Positions 23,535 through 33,891 of a DNA stretch of 64,000 nt are shown here, one piece after another. The position numbers were made by a program, and so were the translations under genes. The stretch spans positions 248,001-312,000 of the forward strand of contig JAFEKR010000041.1 of assembly GCA_019022495.1 (NCBI GenBank), in the 5' to 3' direction. The DNA comes from Epichloe hybrida. Taxonomy: Eukaryota; Ascomycota; Sordariomycetes; Hypocreales; Clavicipitaceae. The notes below the pieces were generated by a model. The model did not search any database. It worked only from the letters and a program-made list of their open reading frames with translations, and was not told the DNA's origin. Within the stretch, counting starts at the first letter, position 1. Each line of letters opens with the position of its first letter.

Positions 23535-24954
23535 ATGGCCTCCCAGAAATTCAAGCACAAAGTCATCGCCATAGCTGGCCCGCCTCCCGACGGACTAACC
23601 ATAGAAAAACTCAAGCACTGGACCGAGATTCGCAAAGGAAGATTCGCGCACGAGCTGGACGAGCATGTCACGCATTTGCTTTGCACAAAGGAGCAGTTCA
23701 AGCAACGAGTTCCACGAGGTTCGTCGGCCCCCAAAAGAAACCCTTCTCATTTCATAAACTGACCGACTTCTTACCTTTCCATGAATAGTGAGAGAAGGCC
23801 TCAAGCGCAAGAGATTGAAGATTGTCGACTTTGACTGGTTCGAATTATCTGCCGGCCCAGGAAGAGTCGAAAAGGTCGCAAAGTACTGCCACCGACACGC
23901 GCTCAAGAAAGAAGAGGCCACGAGGCGAGAGAGGGAACGCATCGAGAGAGGCAAGTGCCTGGCAGAGAGATTTGTAAACCCGAGTACGTGGAAAGGGAAA
24001 CCCCCCATCGCCAAGTTTTCTCGCCGAGGGGCTCGCTCACAAGAACGTATGTGTAGATCTCTACCGCGTGCACTGCGATGATTACCATTTTCGCTACCAA
24101 GTCAGCTTGGTTCGTGAGAATCATCTCGAGTCGGGACATCGGGAGCGGCATGTTCTCTACGTAAGTGCAAGGTTTCCCCCACATCCATGAAAGCAGCAGA
24201 GTGGTGGAAAAAAAATTAAAAAATTCCGAGGGCGAACCGAGGGCTGATGGGGGGGGGCAAAATCAAGCTCTTTGAATCTACAGCCAGACCGCCTCTGTTC
24301 TTGTTCGCGGCCAAGTACTTCCGCCGCAACGGCGACGCGCACCCCGCCTACTTTCGACCGAGTGACTGCTCGGGACTGTTCGACGACGAGTTCGGGCACT
24401 TTAGGCGCTTCTTCCACGCCAAGACGGGCATTCAATGGGAGGACCGGGTCGTTCTGCACGGCACGATGCCCGCGTCGTTCTTTTCGTACACGCCGCCGGT
24501 TTGTTGATGCTCCCCCCCTTCCCTTCCCTTCCCTCCGCTGCTTGGCTTGGCCCTGACTTGTCGCAAAAATCCCGACTGACGCGGCATTTGGTGAATGTTT
24601 GAAAAGAATCGCGGCAAGCCTGTTGGGCGTAACGCCTTGTTCTCCGCATCCATGAGCCGGGAATTGAATGCCGCGCTGCGAGGACTACCTGCTCTTGCTC
24701 TGGCGGACGGGGAGCAATTGGGTCAGGACGATGGGGAGATTGGGACCGAGGCAGTTGGTGATGCGATGCTCCAGGCGGAGGAGGAGGAGGACGACGACGA
24801 CGACCAGGGTGATGGCGTCGACTGGTCTTTGATCGATGGCAAAGATGCTAGTGGCTTGGAGGAGTCGGGTGGTGTCGAGATGGAATTGGGCGACAGTGAA
24901 GATCAGGACGACCTCGAGATCCTTGGAGATTTCTCCCAACACGAGCTCGTCTGA
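23535..24954 (+). CDS. BRCT-WGR domain protein lacking a PARP catalytic domain
   Basis: There are five exons: 23535-23718, 23789-23983, 24057-24160, 24268-24498 and 24607-24954 (introns of 70, 73, 107 and 108 nt), giving 353 aa. Residues about 8-90 look like a BRCT domain (FKHKVIAIAGPPPDGLTIEKL, THLLCT, LKIVDFDWFE). Residues about 127-225 resemble a WGR domain (YRVHCDDYHFRYQVSLVREN, PPLFLFAAKYFRRNG, FHAKTGIQWEDR). The last exon is acidic (EEEEDDDDDQ) and shows no PARP regulatory or catalytic motif before the stop. BRCT plus WGR is the N-terminal layout of fungal poly(ADP-ribose) polymerases, so a DNA-break-binding role is an inference. Exon 4 uses the acceptor at 24267, chosen for phase. Domain calls are by eye. 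Confidence 0.78.
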
Positions 24955-25313
24955 CGGGGAGGACAACAAGGGACCGTGTTTTGAACTGTCGTCTGATGAT
25001 GACGATAATCATGTTTGCATGGGCGATATAGCGGCGCGGCCTCGGATGAGGATTGAGACAAGGGCTAGCTTCAACATGGCATTTTCCTCATCATGGGACC
25101 AAAACGACGGCGCATGCTCGCGTCGAAATGGGACCGCATCGGTTCCATCACATAAACATGGTAGGTTAGATTTCGGGAATTTTTCAAAAATGTCTAGTAC
25201 GATTAGTACAAAAGGAAAACTATAATCGTTATTCGTTAATGAACACAATATACCTCCTCCGACGTGATATCGTACAATAGTCAAATCGATAATTTGCCCA
25301 AATCGCCCCATCG
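24955..25313. other. Convergent intergenic spacer
   Basis: 359 bp lie between the stop codons of the BRCT-WGR gene and USE1. No gene is supported. It is presumably 3' UTR sequence for both. Confidence 0.55.
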
Positions 25314-26487
25314 TCAGAACCTCAATTTAGGCATCGCGAAAACCAGCAACAGCAGCCCAGCCATAAGGCCATACACCCACGCGAACAGCATCATTCGCCC
25401 CCACCAGCCCTTGCCCTCCGTCATCCTTCTCAACGTGCCCATTCTCCCTCTTGCCGTCTCCATGCTCTGTTCCGTTCTGGAGATTCCCTCTCCCGCTTTT
25501 TCAACAACGTCCTTGTCGGCGTCCAGGGTTGAAGAGAACTTCTGGGAGCTCGCTTTCAGCGCGCTGGCCATTCTGAGAATCGACTCGGAGAGCGAGTCTT
25601 GCTCTGCTCTCTGCTGGTCGAGTATTGCTTCGGCTGTGGCTGTGGACGTCTGTGGCTCGGCGGGCCTGCGGCGGCTGGCGAACAGGGCGGCGCGAGCACT
25701 AGTATGTGCTGGCGGCGATGTCCATGCCGATTTCGATGATGTGCTGGGCTGCGCAGACGAGCGAGACCGGAGTTGCTGCGTGGTTTGCGTGACTGGCGAG
25801 GAGGACGGTGGTGGTGCAGCTGGTTGAGCAGAGTGTGATGATGATCGAGGGGACTCATGCGTGGGCGTGGGTTCGCGAGAAACAGAATCAGAGGGAGTAT
25901 CGACTATTTGAGGCACGTCTCTCGTCGCATCTGAGGACAGAGAGTCCATGCTTTCGCTGGGTGTCTGAATTATGCCTGCCAGGAGGTCCTCCTCGTCTGA
26001 GCTATCATCTTCGTCATTTGCCATCTGTGCTCCCATGTCAGCGAAATGGCCGAAAATACTCGTGGAATTCGTCGCCGTCGCCGTCTCACTTGTCTCAAAT
26101 CTTGCAATCGGTCCAACAGCGTCTCCAGCCTGTCCCGGTTGATGTTCAGGATGTTTTGCGTTTCGATTCTTTTCGTTGGCGCCTTGACCTGCAGGGCATC
26201 TTGCTCGAGCTCGGTCAAAACGGAGCGCGCATGACCCAGATTCTATGCCATATGTGTTAGTCCCTTCATGCACAAGCATGCGTCTCGGGCGACCTTCAGG
26301 CAGGCCGTACCGATTCTACTCTGCTTCTCTCGTACTCGCTTGTTCTGAGTCGTCGCTCGCGCTCGGGCGTGGGATGGAGGACGTTTTGCTCCAATCTCAA
26401 GATCAGTTGTGTCAATTCTGCCAGAGCCGCCTCAGGAGATGATGCAGCCGTTTCTGAGATAGGCGAGGGTCGAGACACGCGGGCCAT
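25314..26487 (-). CDS. USE1: Vesicle transport SNARE USE1
   Basis: Use1 is the ER-resident SNARE that acts in retrograde Golgi-to-ER fusion with Ufe1, Sec20 and Sec22. The exons are 26487-26311, 26242-26090 and 26024-25314 (introns of 68 and 65 nt, phase 0; branches ACTAAC and CTGAC), giving 346 aa. The N-terminal helical region contains LTQLILRLEQNVL and NLGHARSVLTELEQDA. A Ser/Pro-rich linker follows, then the SNARE helix (AEAILDQQRAEQDSLSESIL, ASSQKFSSTLDADKDVV) with an Asp near the zero layer, as in Use1. A tail anchor spans about residues 321-341 (LFAWVYGLMAGLLLLVFAM). The start codon is only about 90 bp from the edge of the AT-rich transposon block. Confidence 0.9.
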
Positions 26488-26579
26488 CTTTTCGAGTAGA
26501 CAAGTAAAGGGTCACGACACAGTGCATGAGGAGGAATTCAGAGGTGAAGCAGTACCAAAATTAAGTGGGATAATGTAGG

Positions 26580-27608
26580 TTGTATTGTTTAGTTATCTAG
26601 CTACTACGTTCCCTATAATAATACTACTAATAATTACCTAAGCTATTCTTTACCTTAATAAGCTAGTAAGGTCTAAGATAGTATTAACTATAATATTATA
26701 AGCTAGTAATTATTCTTAGTAATCCTTTAAGTTATTTCTCCCTTTAATTATTGTTCTTTATTTTCTAATAATTTTATATCTCTCTTTTTAAATCCTAATT
26801 AACTGTATCCTAAGTATTTAACCTAGGTAGTGATAATCTTTCCTAGTATAAGATATTACAAGTAAGTAAAAGGCTTAAATTACATTAGAAATTAAGCTAA
26901 ATCTGTAAGGGCTTAGGCTTTGCCTAAGTATTTTCCGTATAGTAGGAAGGGTAGGGACAAGCAGGAAGAGGTAAGGTAAGGAAAGGGGGGCTTATATAAG
27001 AAGCTAAGGGGGTATAAGGGGCACTACTAGGGATAGCCTCTTTTCCTTTCCCTTTCTTCTCCTTAAGTCTCTTAATACTATATTAATACCTTATTATAGC
27101 TACCTAGGGGCTAGTCTATAATAATTAAGAGACTTCCTTTAGTCTAAAGAGAAAGCTACTAAAAGAAATAAAGAAAATAATAATAGACCTAATAGATATG
27201 CTTTAGCCTTATAACTAACTTTTGAATTGTAAGGAGCTAGTTGCCAGCTAGCAACAGCTGTACAGGTGCAAGCTCTACGGTCAGGGACTAATAGGGCCGT
27301 AACGTTAAATTAATTAACGCAACGTAACGGAAGGTTATAGTAGTTATTAACTAATAGAATTTAATCTAGATGACTTTTACAATATCTTATAAAGCAATAG
27401 AATTAATTTTAGATATGTTATATAGGCAATGCGGCTATTATTAGTTAAGAGGACTAGCTATCTAGCTAGTTAAAAAGATCTTCTTTCTCTCATAGACTTA
27501 CTAACTATATTAGTGAATTTAGGCCGCTAATAGGGTCTTACAGGCTACTTTTAATTTTTTACAAAATCTATTTATATGTAAAAATCAAAAAATTAACTTA
27601 CTACTATA
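26580..27608. other. AT-rich flank, no recognised element
   Basis: This is decayed AT-rich DNA between the USE1 promoter edge and the first hAT-like element. A slightly less AT-rich stretch at about 27230-27330 (GCTAGTTGCCAGCTAGCAAC, AACGTAACGG) may be part of an older element, but I cannot name it. Confidence 0.5.
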
Positions 27609-28067
27609 CTAGCTAGCAGAGCATTGTTTGTAGTGTAGTTAGTGTAGTTTTTGGGAAAAATTTGTATTTATAGTGTAGTTTTTTTTTTTTTGTAGTTAGT
27701 GTAGTTACTAACTACACTAACTACACTACACTACAAAAACTACAAATGTAGTGTTAGGTAAATAAAAAGTGGGTCTTTTTATATAGTAGTATTAATATAC
27801 TAATGAGAAGAAAGCTATTATTCGTATACTTATATTATTAGCTATTTTATTAAATTAGTTATTTAAGTTATAAGATTATAACCTTTTATAGATTTTATTA
27901 TAACTAGGGTTATAAGTACTATTATAAGTTTTTTATAAGACTATTATTCTTAATACTTTTCTTTACTAATATAACTTTAAGAAAACCCTTTTTATTATTT
28001 TATTTACTATTACTAAGAGTTATTTTCTATTATTATTATTATTATTATTATTTCTAATTGTAATAAT

Positions 28068-28375
28068 TGTTAGAACAAAGATGATATCAATCGCGCGTCG
28101 CTGCCGCAATTACCCGGCAGAAGCTTGGGCCGCGCGCGGACCCCACACGTGACCCACAACCCGGCACGTTAATTGGCTAGGAAATGTAGGGATATAAACG
28201 CGTAACCCCTTTTTCCCTTTATGTATTATAACTTCTAGCTTTTTACCTCTCTTTTCCTACAACTTAATTAATGATAATAACAGATAACGTAGCCTAGAAT
28301 AGATAATCAATGACGATACTATTCTTCGGGCTCACGACTGTATTACATTGAATTCAATACCCTGTGAATCTAACA
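28068..28375 (+). mobile_element. Solo LTR (copia-type) nested in hAT-like element 1
   Basis: This 308-bp sequence begins TGTTAGAACAAAG and ends GTGAATCTAACA, with the 5-bp target duplication ATAAT directly on both sides (28063-28067, 28376-28380). It is GC-rich inside (CGCGCGTCGCTGCCGC) and keeps CpG, unlike its surroundings. A diverged copy in the opposite orientation lies at 29835-30124. The intact duplication shows insertion followed by LTR-LTR recombination. Confidence 0.85.
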
Positions 28376-28740
28376 ATAATACCCTAAACTAATATAATAA
28401 AATTAATTAGTAACTTAGAAGAAATAACTAGAAGTTAATAAAGTATATACTTAGTACTTATATATTATAATTAATAGGATAAAAACTTAAAAAAAGCTTA
28501 AATAATTTATTTACTATTTAAACTAATCAAACATTACTTTTAGCTTTATAATTCTAAAGCTTTAAGAAGTTATATATACTAACTTTATATATCTCCTTAC
28601 TATAATATATAAAGAAAGTATAAAAGATAGTAATATTTATAAAGTATTTATATATAACTAATAGTATTAATTAAATTAGGCTATATAACTAAATTAAGTT
28701 ATTAAAAAAATTAAAACTTATTTTTAGTTATAATACTAGG

Positions 28741-29175
28741 ACTCACTTTTATTTTATATACTATAACTACTTTAATAACTATATTAACTTTAATAAGCTT
28801 TATTATAGCTAGTTAAACCTATTTTAAGATATAATAATAAGACCCACTTTTATTTTATATATTATAACTACTTTAATAACTATAATAACTCCAATAAGCT
28901 TTATTATAGTTAGTTAAACTTATTTTAAGATATAATACTAAGACCCACTTTTATTTTATATATTATAACTATTTTAATAACTATAATAACTCTAATAAGC
29001 TTTATTATAACTATAATAACCTATTTTAAGATATAATACTAAGACTTACTTTTATTTTATATACTATAATTACTTTAATAACTATATTAACTTTAATAAG
29101 CTTTATTATAGTTAGTTAACCCTATTTTAAGATATATTACTAGGACTTACTTTTATTTTATATACTATAATTACT
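28741..29175. repeat. 101-bp tandem repeats in hAT-like element 1
   Basis: Units start at 28741, 28842, 28943, 29044 and 29145 (last one partial), an exact 101-bp period. Each begins with ACCCACTTTTATTTTATA or a one- or two-base variant. The GACCCACTTTT core also recurs in the internal repeats of the other two hAT-like elements. Confidence 0.9.
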
Positions 29176-29400
29176 TTTATTATAATATTTAAAAATATAA
29201 AAAAGAAAGTTATTTTATTTTATTAATATTTTAAAAAACCTTAAAATACTAAATAATTAAAAAGTCTAGCTTTTCTTATAGTAATTTACTTATTTATACT
29301 TATACTTATATTTTATTAATTTATTACTTATTTATTTTTAATTAAACTTTAACACTAATAATATTTTAAGTTATATAAAGAATATAAGATATATATATAT

Positions 29401-29585
29401 AAGCTATTATAAGCTATTATAAGCTATTATAAGCTATTATAAGCTATTATAAGCTATTATAAGCTATTATAAGCTATTATATGCTATTATAAGCTATTAT
29501 AAGCTATTATAAGCTATTATAAGCTATTATAAGCTATTATAAGCTATTATAAGCTATTATAAGCTATTATAAGCTATTATAAGCT
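29401..29585. repeat. 10-bp minisatellite AAGCTATTAT, about 18 units
   Basis: About 18 near-perfect head-to-tail copies of AAGCTATTAT lie in the right half of hAT-like element 1. The same minisatellite occurs at the matching place in element 3 (50642-50815), preceded in both by a TTATATAAGNAATA-like leader and a TTAAAAAACCTT block. Confidence 0.95.
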
Positions 29586-30207
29586 AAGATAAATATTTTT
29601 ACTAATACTACAAATGTAGTATTTGTAGTTAGTGTAGTTTATGAAAATAAATTTGTAGTGTAGTGTAGTGTAGTTTTTTTCCCCTTGTAGTTAGTGTAGT
29701 TTGTAGTGTAGTAACTACACTACACTACAAAAACTACACTACAATACACATTGTAGTGCAATGCTCTGCTAGCTAGTAACCTATATGCACTAACTTTTGG
29801 TTTAAAAAATAACCTTATATAAAAAGAAAGCCTTTGTTAGTATCACAGGGTATTGAATTCAATGCAATAAGGTTATGAGCCCGAAGAATAGTATTATTAT
29901 TGATTATCTATTCTAGGCTATGTTATATGTTATGTAAAAAAGAGAACTTAAAAGCTAGGATTCGTAATAAAAGAAGAGAAAGGGGGCCGCGCGTTTATAG
30001 CCCTATATTTCCTAGCTAATTAATAGGCCTAGTTATAGGTTACGTATAAGGCCTGCGCGTAGCCTAAGCTTTTGCTAGGTAATTATAGCTATAATGCGTA
30101 ATTAATATTACCTTTGTTCTAACACTAGAACCTCTCTCTTTTAATATAATTATTAATGCGCGTATAAGGCGCTGTGTACGGGGCCCGATAGAGACTGAGG
30201 CCCTAGG

Positions 30208-31901
30208 CAGAGCATTACATTACATTACATTACATTGTGTAATGTTTGTAATGTAATGTAATTATTACACATTACATTACATTACACATTACATTACATT
30301 ACATTACACCCCCCTTTCACACATTATATTACATTATATGTAATTATTTGTAATTAAATGTAATTATTTATTATTTTTTAATATTTAGGTTAAGTAATTA
30401 GAAATTAATAGTAAGAAATAACTTAAATAATTAGAAAAGTATATATTAGGTTTCTAAAAATATAGATTAAGGTTAAATTACTATATAAATCTTAATTATA
30501 ACTTATAAAACTAATAAAACTTACTTTTTAAGCTTATTTCTTAGAAAAATATTAAAAACTTACTTTTAAGTATACTTTTTTAATAGAAAATCATATATAT
30601 TTAAGTAAATAAGCTATAAAGAAGTTAATACTATTATTAGTTAGACTCACTTTAGACCTAGTTTTAAGTATACTATCTTTTTAAGAGAAAATCATATATA
30701 TCTAAGCTAATAAGCTATAAAGAAGTTAATAGTATTATTAGTAAGACCCACTTTAGACCCACTTTTATATATACTTTCTTTTTAAGAGAAAATCATAAAT
30801 ATTTAAGCTAATAAGCTATAAAGAAGTTAATACTATTATAAGTAAGACCCACTTTTATATGTACTTGCTTTTTAAGAGAAAATCATAAATATTTAAGCTA
30901 ATAAGCTATAAAGAAGTTAATACTATTATTAGTAAGACCCACTTCAGACCCACTTTTATATATACTTTCTTTTTAAGAGAAAATCATATATATCTAAGTA
31001 AATAAGCTATTAAGAAGTTAGTACTATAATTAGTAAGACTTACTTTAGACTTACTTTTAAACTTACTCTAGAAAATACCTTTTATTTAAAATAAAATTAT
31101 ATATAACTAGGTAAATAAGCTATAAAAAAGTTAATTATATTATAAATAAACCTTATTATATACTTAATTTTTATTTATACTTTAAATAAACTATATTATT
31201 ATTTTATAGCTTTAAATTCTTATAAACCTATATTACTTATAAGCTTTTTTAATTCCTTTACTAAAAAGAAATAAACTTTTATTTTAAAAAGTATAATATT
31301 TATTTATTAACTTTATAAAATTAGATTTTAGATTTTATCTTAAATTAATTTACTTTTAATAATATAGGCTTTTTAAAGATTTCCTTATTAGTTCTTAATA
31401 TAATTATTTAGACTTATAATATATTATTTTATATTAAATTTTAAAGTATATATAGGGTATGATTTAGTAAAATAAATACTTAGGTTAAATAATATAATAT
31501 TAAATCTTAGAAATTAGATTTATTAGTATTTTAAAATCGTATAATATAAAACAAAATTCAAGGATTTCTATTATACTCTTAAACCTATATAGTATACCCT
31601 ACACCCTAATATATAACTAAGAATCTAAAACTAAGGAAACTTTAATAATTTATAGTAAATAAACTAAAATAGTTATTAAATTAACACTAATATTAACTTA
31701 ATAAAGAAAAATCCATATAATATTATAAGATCTTAATATACCCCACTTTTATTTTCCCCTAACATTACATTTGTAATGTTTGTAATGTAATGTAATGTAA
31801 TGTAATATGTAATAATTACACATTACATTACATTACATTACATTACACATTACATCCAAACCCCAAATATTACATTACATTACATTACATTACATGCTCT
31901 G
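30208..31901. mobile_element. Non-autonomous hAT-like element 2 (TGTAA arrays)
   Basis: This 1694-bp element starts CAGAGCAT and ends ATGCTCTG, flanked by the 8-bp target duplication GCCCTAGG at 30200-30207 and 31902-31909. Arrays of TGTAA (read as TTACA on the other strand) occupy both ends, about 30215-30312 and 31764-31895. The conserved inner motif TGTTAGGGGAAAATAAAAGTGGGG is at the right end on the minus strand (about 31741-31764), so this copy is inverted relative to elements 1 and 3. There is no transposase frame. Confidence 0.88.
30583..31075. repeat. About 95-bp internal tandem repeats of hAT-like element 2
   Basis: Roughly five units share AAGAGAAAATCATA, AATAAGCTATAAAGAAGTTA and AGTAAGACCCACTTTTATAT. 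The unit length varies by partial duplication of the GACCCACTTT core. It is equivalent in position and core motif to the repeats of elements 1 and 3, but otherwise different in sequence. Confidence 0.85.
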
Positions 31902-33114
31902 GCCCTAGGTGACAGGCCTTATAACCGATTGTAAGGTGCAATGTTAGCAACGGCTAGCATTGGCGGATCTTTTGGTCTATTGGGATTCCTAGCACACCTT
32001 CTAGGTCTCTTACAGCGCGATATTAATCGTAGAAATAAAAAAGAAAGGTAGATTAATAATTTAATTAATAAGGGATATAAGGAAAAGAACTTATAGCTTA
32101 TCTTAGCGTGTGGTAACTAATAAAAAGGAAATAATAATCTTACTTAGCCTATAAGCCTATATAAGAATAAGTAAATCCTTTCTAAATCCTTTCTTTTCCT
32201 TAAATTAATATATATCCCACGCTATAGCGCATATATAATATCTTCCCCTTTCTAATATAATACTTTCCTTCTCTTATATATTACTACTAATTTCTATAGT
32301 TTACTAGGAGAGCCTAGTAAGCTAGTATAGCTATAGTTACTAGGGATATTAACTATAAGGGTGTAAATCCCTTATATATTACTATCTTATCCCTATAGCT
32401 ACCCTCCTAGAGAATTACCTTTTCTCTTACTATATATATATTATATATAAGTAACCTATCCCTTTATCTAGATAGTTATTTAGTTAGTGAAGATAAAGCT
32501 TTTAAGAGCCTTATTAAGTAATACCTTTATAAAGGTATTAGCTAGGTTATCCTCCTTATTAATCTATTAAATCTTATAGAGTTCTTAGTGTTTATATAAT
32601 TATTAAAGAGCTATAATATTAATTATTAAGCGTTTCTCTTTTATTATACTAAGCTTAATAAGGCACTTATATAAGGAGTATAAATCTATATATATAATAA
32701 CTAGGATCTTTAGGAGCTTTAGTTATTTAGTAACTAGGTTTAGGGTTATTATAATTACGTAAGCTATATTAATACTAGCTACTATACTATAAACCTCTAA
32801 GGTAAGCATACTTTATATAACTTTTTTACTCTTTATTAAGCTAAAGTATATAATATTACCTTTAATAGTAAATTTGCTATTAGTGTAGTTCTTATTAGCT
32901 AGGATAAGTATATATCCTAGTTAGGAGGATAGGTCCTAGTTATTAGCAAATAATCTATTTATAAAGGTAAAGAGCTTTGCCTTCTTAAGGTTAATTAGAA
33001 TAAACATTAGGCCTCTTTCTAAGGAATTTATCTACTACTTTAGGTAGTAATTAAAGGCTTTTATATTCTCTAGGGTTAGGTCTTAGTATTATATAGTAAT
33101 AGATAAATTAAAGT

Positions 33115-33403
33115 TTATGCTGTGAGTAAAACTCGAATGGATTTGAGTTTGACTACGGTCGCGAATTATGACTGTATCTTGCGCAATCGCAGCCACAAAG
33201 TTTATCGCAAACTTTGTATTAACTTTTCAGCCCCCAAATTTGTGGCTTAAAGCTTATTCCTTAATGTTTTACCTAACACTACGGTGATTATTAAATTTAG
33301 TTGTTACATGTGGCACTAGCTAGGTATTGCTAGTAATTTTTTTGGTTCCTTGAAAATTAGATGCATTGGCCACAGCCAATGACCCCAAAAAAAATTAAAA
33401 ATC
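33115..33403. mobile_element. SINE-like insert with 17-bp target duplication
   Basis: A 289-bp insert is bounded by the 17-bp direct repeat AATAGATAAATTAAAGT (33098-33114 and 33404-33420). The uninterrupted site can be read in the right arm of the inverted repeat near 40815-40850, which confirms the insertion. The insert ends in an A-rich tail (CCCCAAAAAAAATTAAAAATC). It contains CpG/CpA-bearing sequence that is much less decayed than the flanks. A long duplication plus A-rich 3' end indicates target-primed retroposition. Pol III boxes are not clear, so SINE is the likeliest but not the only reading. Confidence 0.72.
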
Positions 33404-33891
33404 AATAGATAAATTAAAGTAAGCCTCTAGTTAGTATATTAAGGCCATGTAAGCGCCTTAGGCCCTTTGCTTAATATATTTATACTTTAAATTAATTATT
33501 AGAACTAATTCTAACTTATTACTTTATCCCTTTTACTATATCTTAATAGTATTATTCTCTAGCGTAATAATACCTTTATTAAACATAAGGGGATTATCCT
33601 AGGTTAGGAATTACTTTAGCTTTACATTAAAGCCTATAGTAACTAGTTAAGTCTTTTCCTTCTTAGAGAACTTCTTATCTAATAGGCTAAGAGTATTATT
33701 AGTTTATATTCTAATATATATAAACTAATGATACTCTTAGCCTATTAGATATAACTATAAAGGAAAGCCTTAACTTTATATATATTAGAATATAAACTAA
33801 TAATACTCTTAGCCTATTAGATAAGAAGTTCTTTAAGAAGGAAGAGACTTAACTAGTTACTATAGGCTTTAATATAAAGCTAAAGTAATTC

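Larger units (their letters stand above)
27617..29768. mobile_element. Non-autonomous hAT-like element 1 (TGTAG arrays)
   Basis: This 2152-bp element starts CAGAGCATTG and ends CAATGCTCTG (10-bp perfect terminal inverted repeats). It is flanked by the 8-bp target duplication CTAGCTAG at 27609-27616 and 29769-29776. CAG-initial inverted repeats plus 8-bp duplications are the signature of hAT transposons. Both ends carry arrays of the pentamer TGTAG in foldback arrangement (about 27626-27735 and 29615-29760). Inside are a 101-bp tandem repeat, a 10-bp minisatellite, and a nested copia solo LTR (28068-28375). No transposase frame is present, so it must depend on an enzyme encoded elsewhere. Confidence 0.88.
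30163..32014 (+). mobile_element. TRIM-family solo LTR, split by hAT-like element 2
   Basis: The two halves 30163-30207 and 31910-32014 together match the 173-bp LTR of the TRIM at 59506-60087 (AAGGCGCTG..., GGCTAGCATTGGCGGATCTT, CTTCTAGGTCTCTTACA). The solo LTR has its own 5-bp target duplication GCGCG at 30158-30162 and 32015-32019. Element 2 sits in its middle with a separate 8-bp duplication, so the LTR was there first. Confidence 0.82.
29835..33722 (-). mobile_element. Minus-strand Ty1/copia remnant with 3' LTR
   Basis: Read on the minus strand, a copia RNase H remnant (about 33010-32880, KKAKLFTFINRLFANN) leads to its C-terminal region near 32550, then non-coding sequence. A polypurine tract (AAAAGAGAGAGG, about 30141-30130) is followed by an LTR at 30124-29835 (TGTTAGAACAAAG...CTAACA). 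It is interrupted by the TRIM-type solo LTR carrying hAT-like element 2, and by the SINE-like insert at 33115-33403. Multiple stops make it dead. The 32082-33722 part is the left arm of an inverted repeat. Confidence 0.75.

Noticed and set aside
29401..29585. Regular repeat array that might be mistaken for CRISPR
   Set aside because: Units are contiguous 10-bp copies with no spacers, and the host is a fungus.
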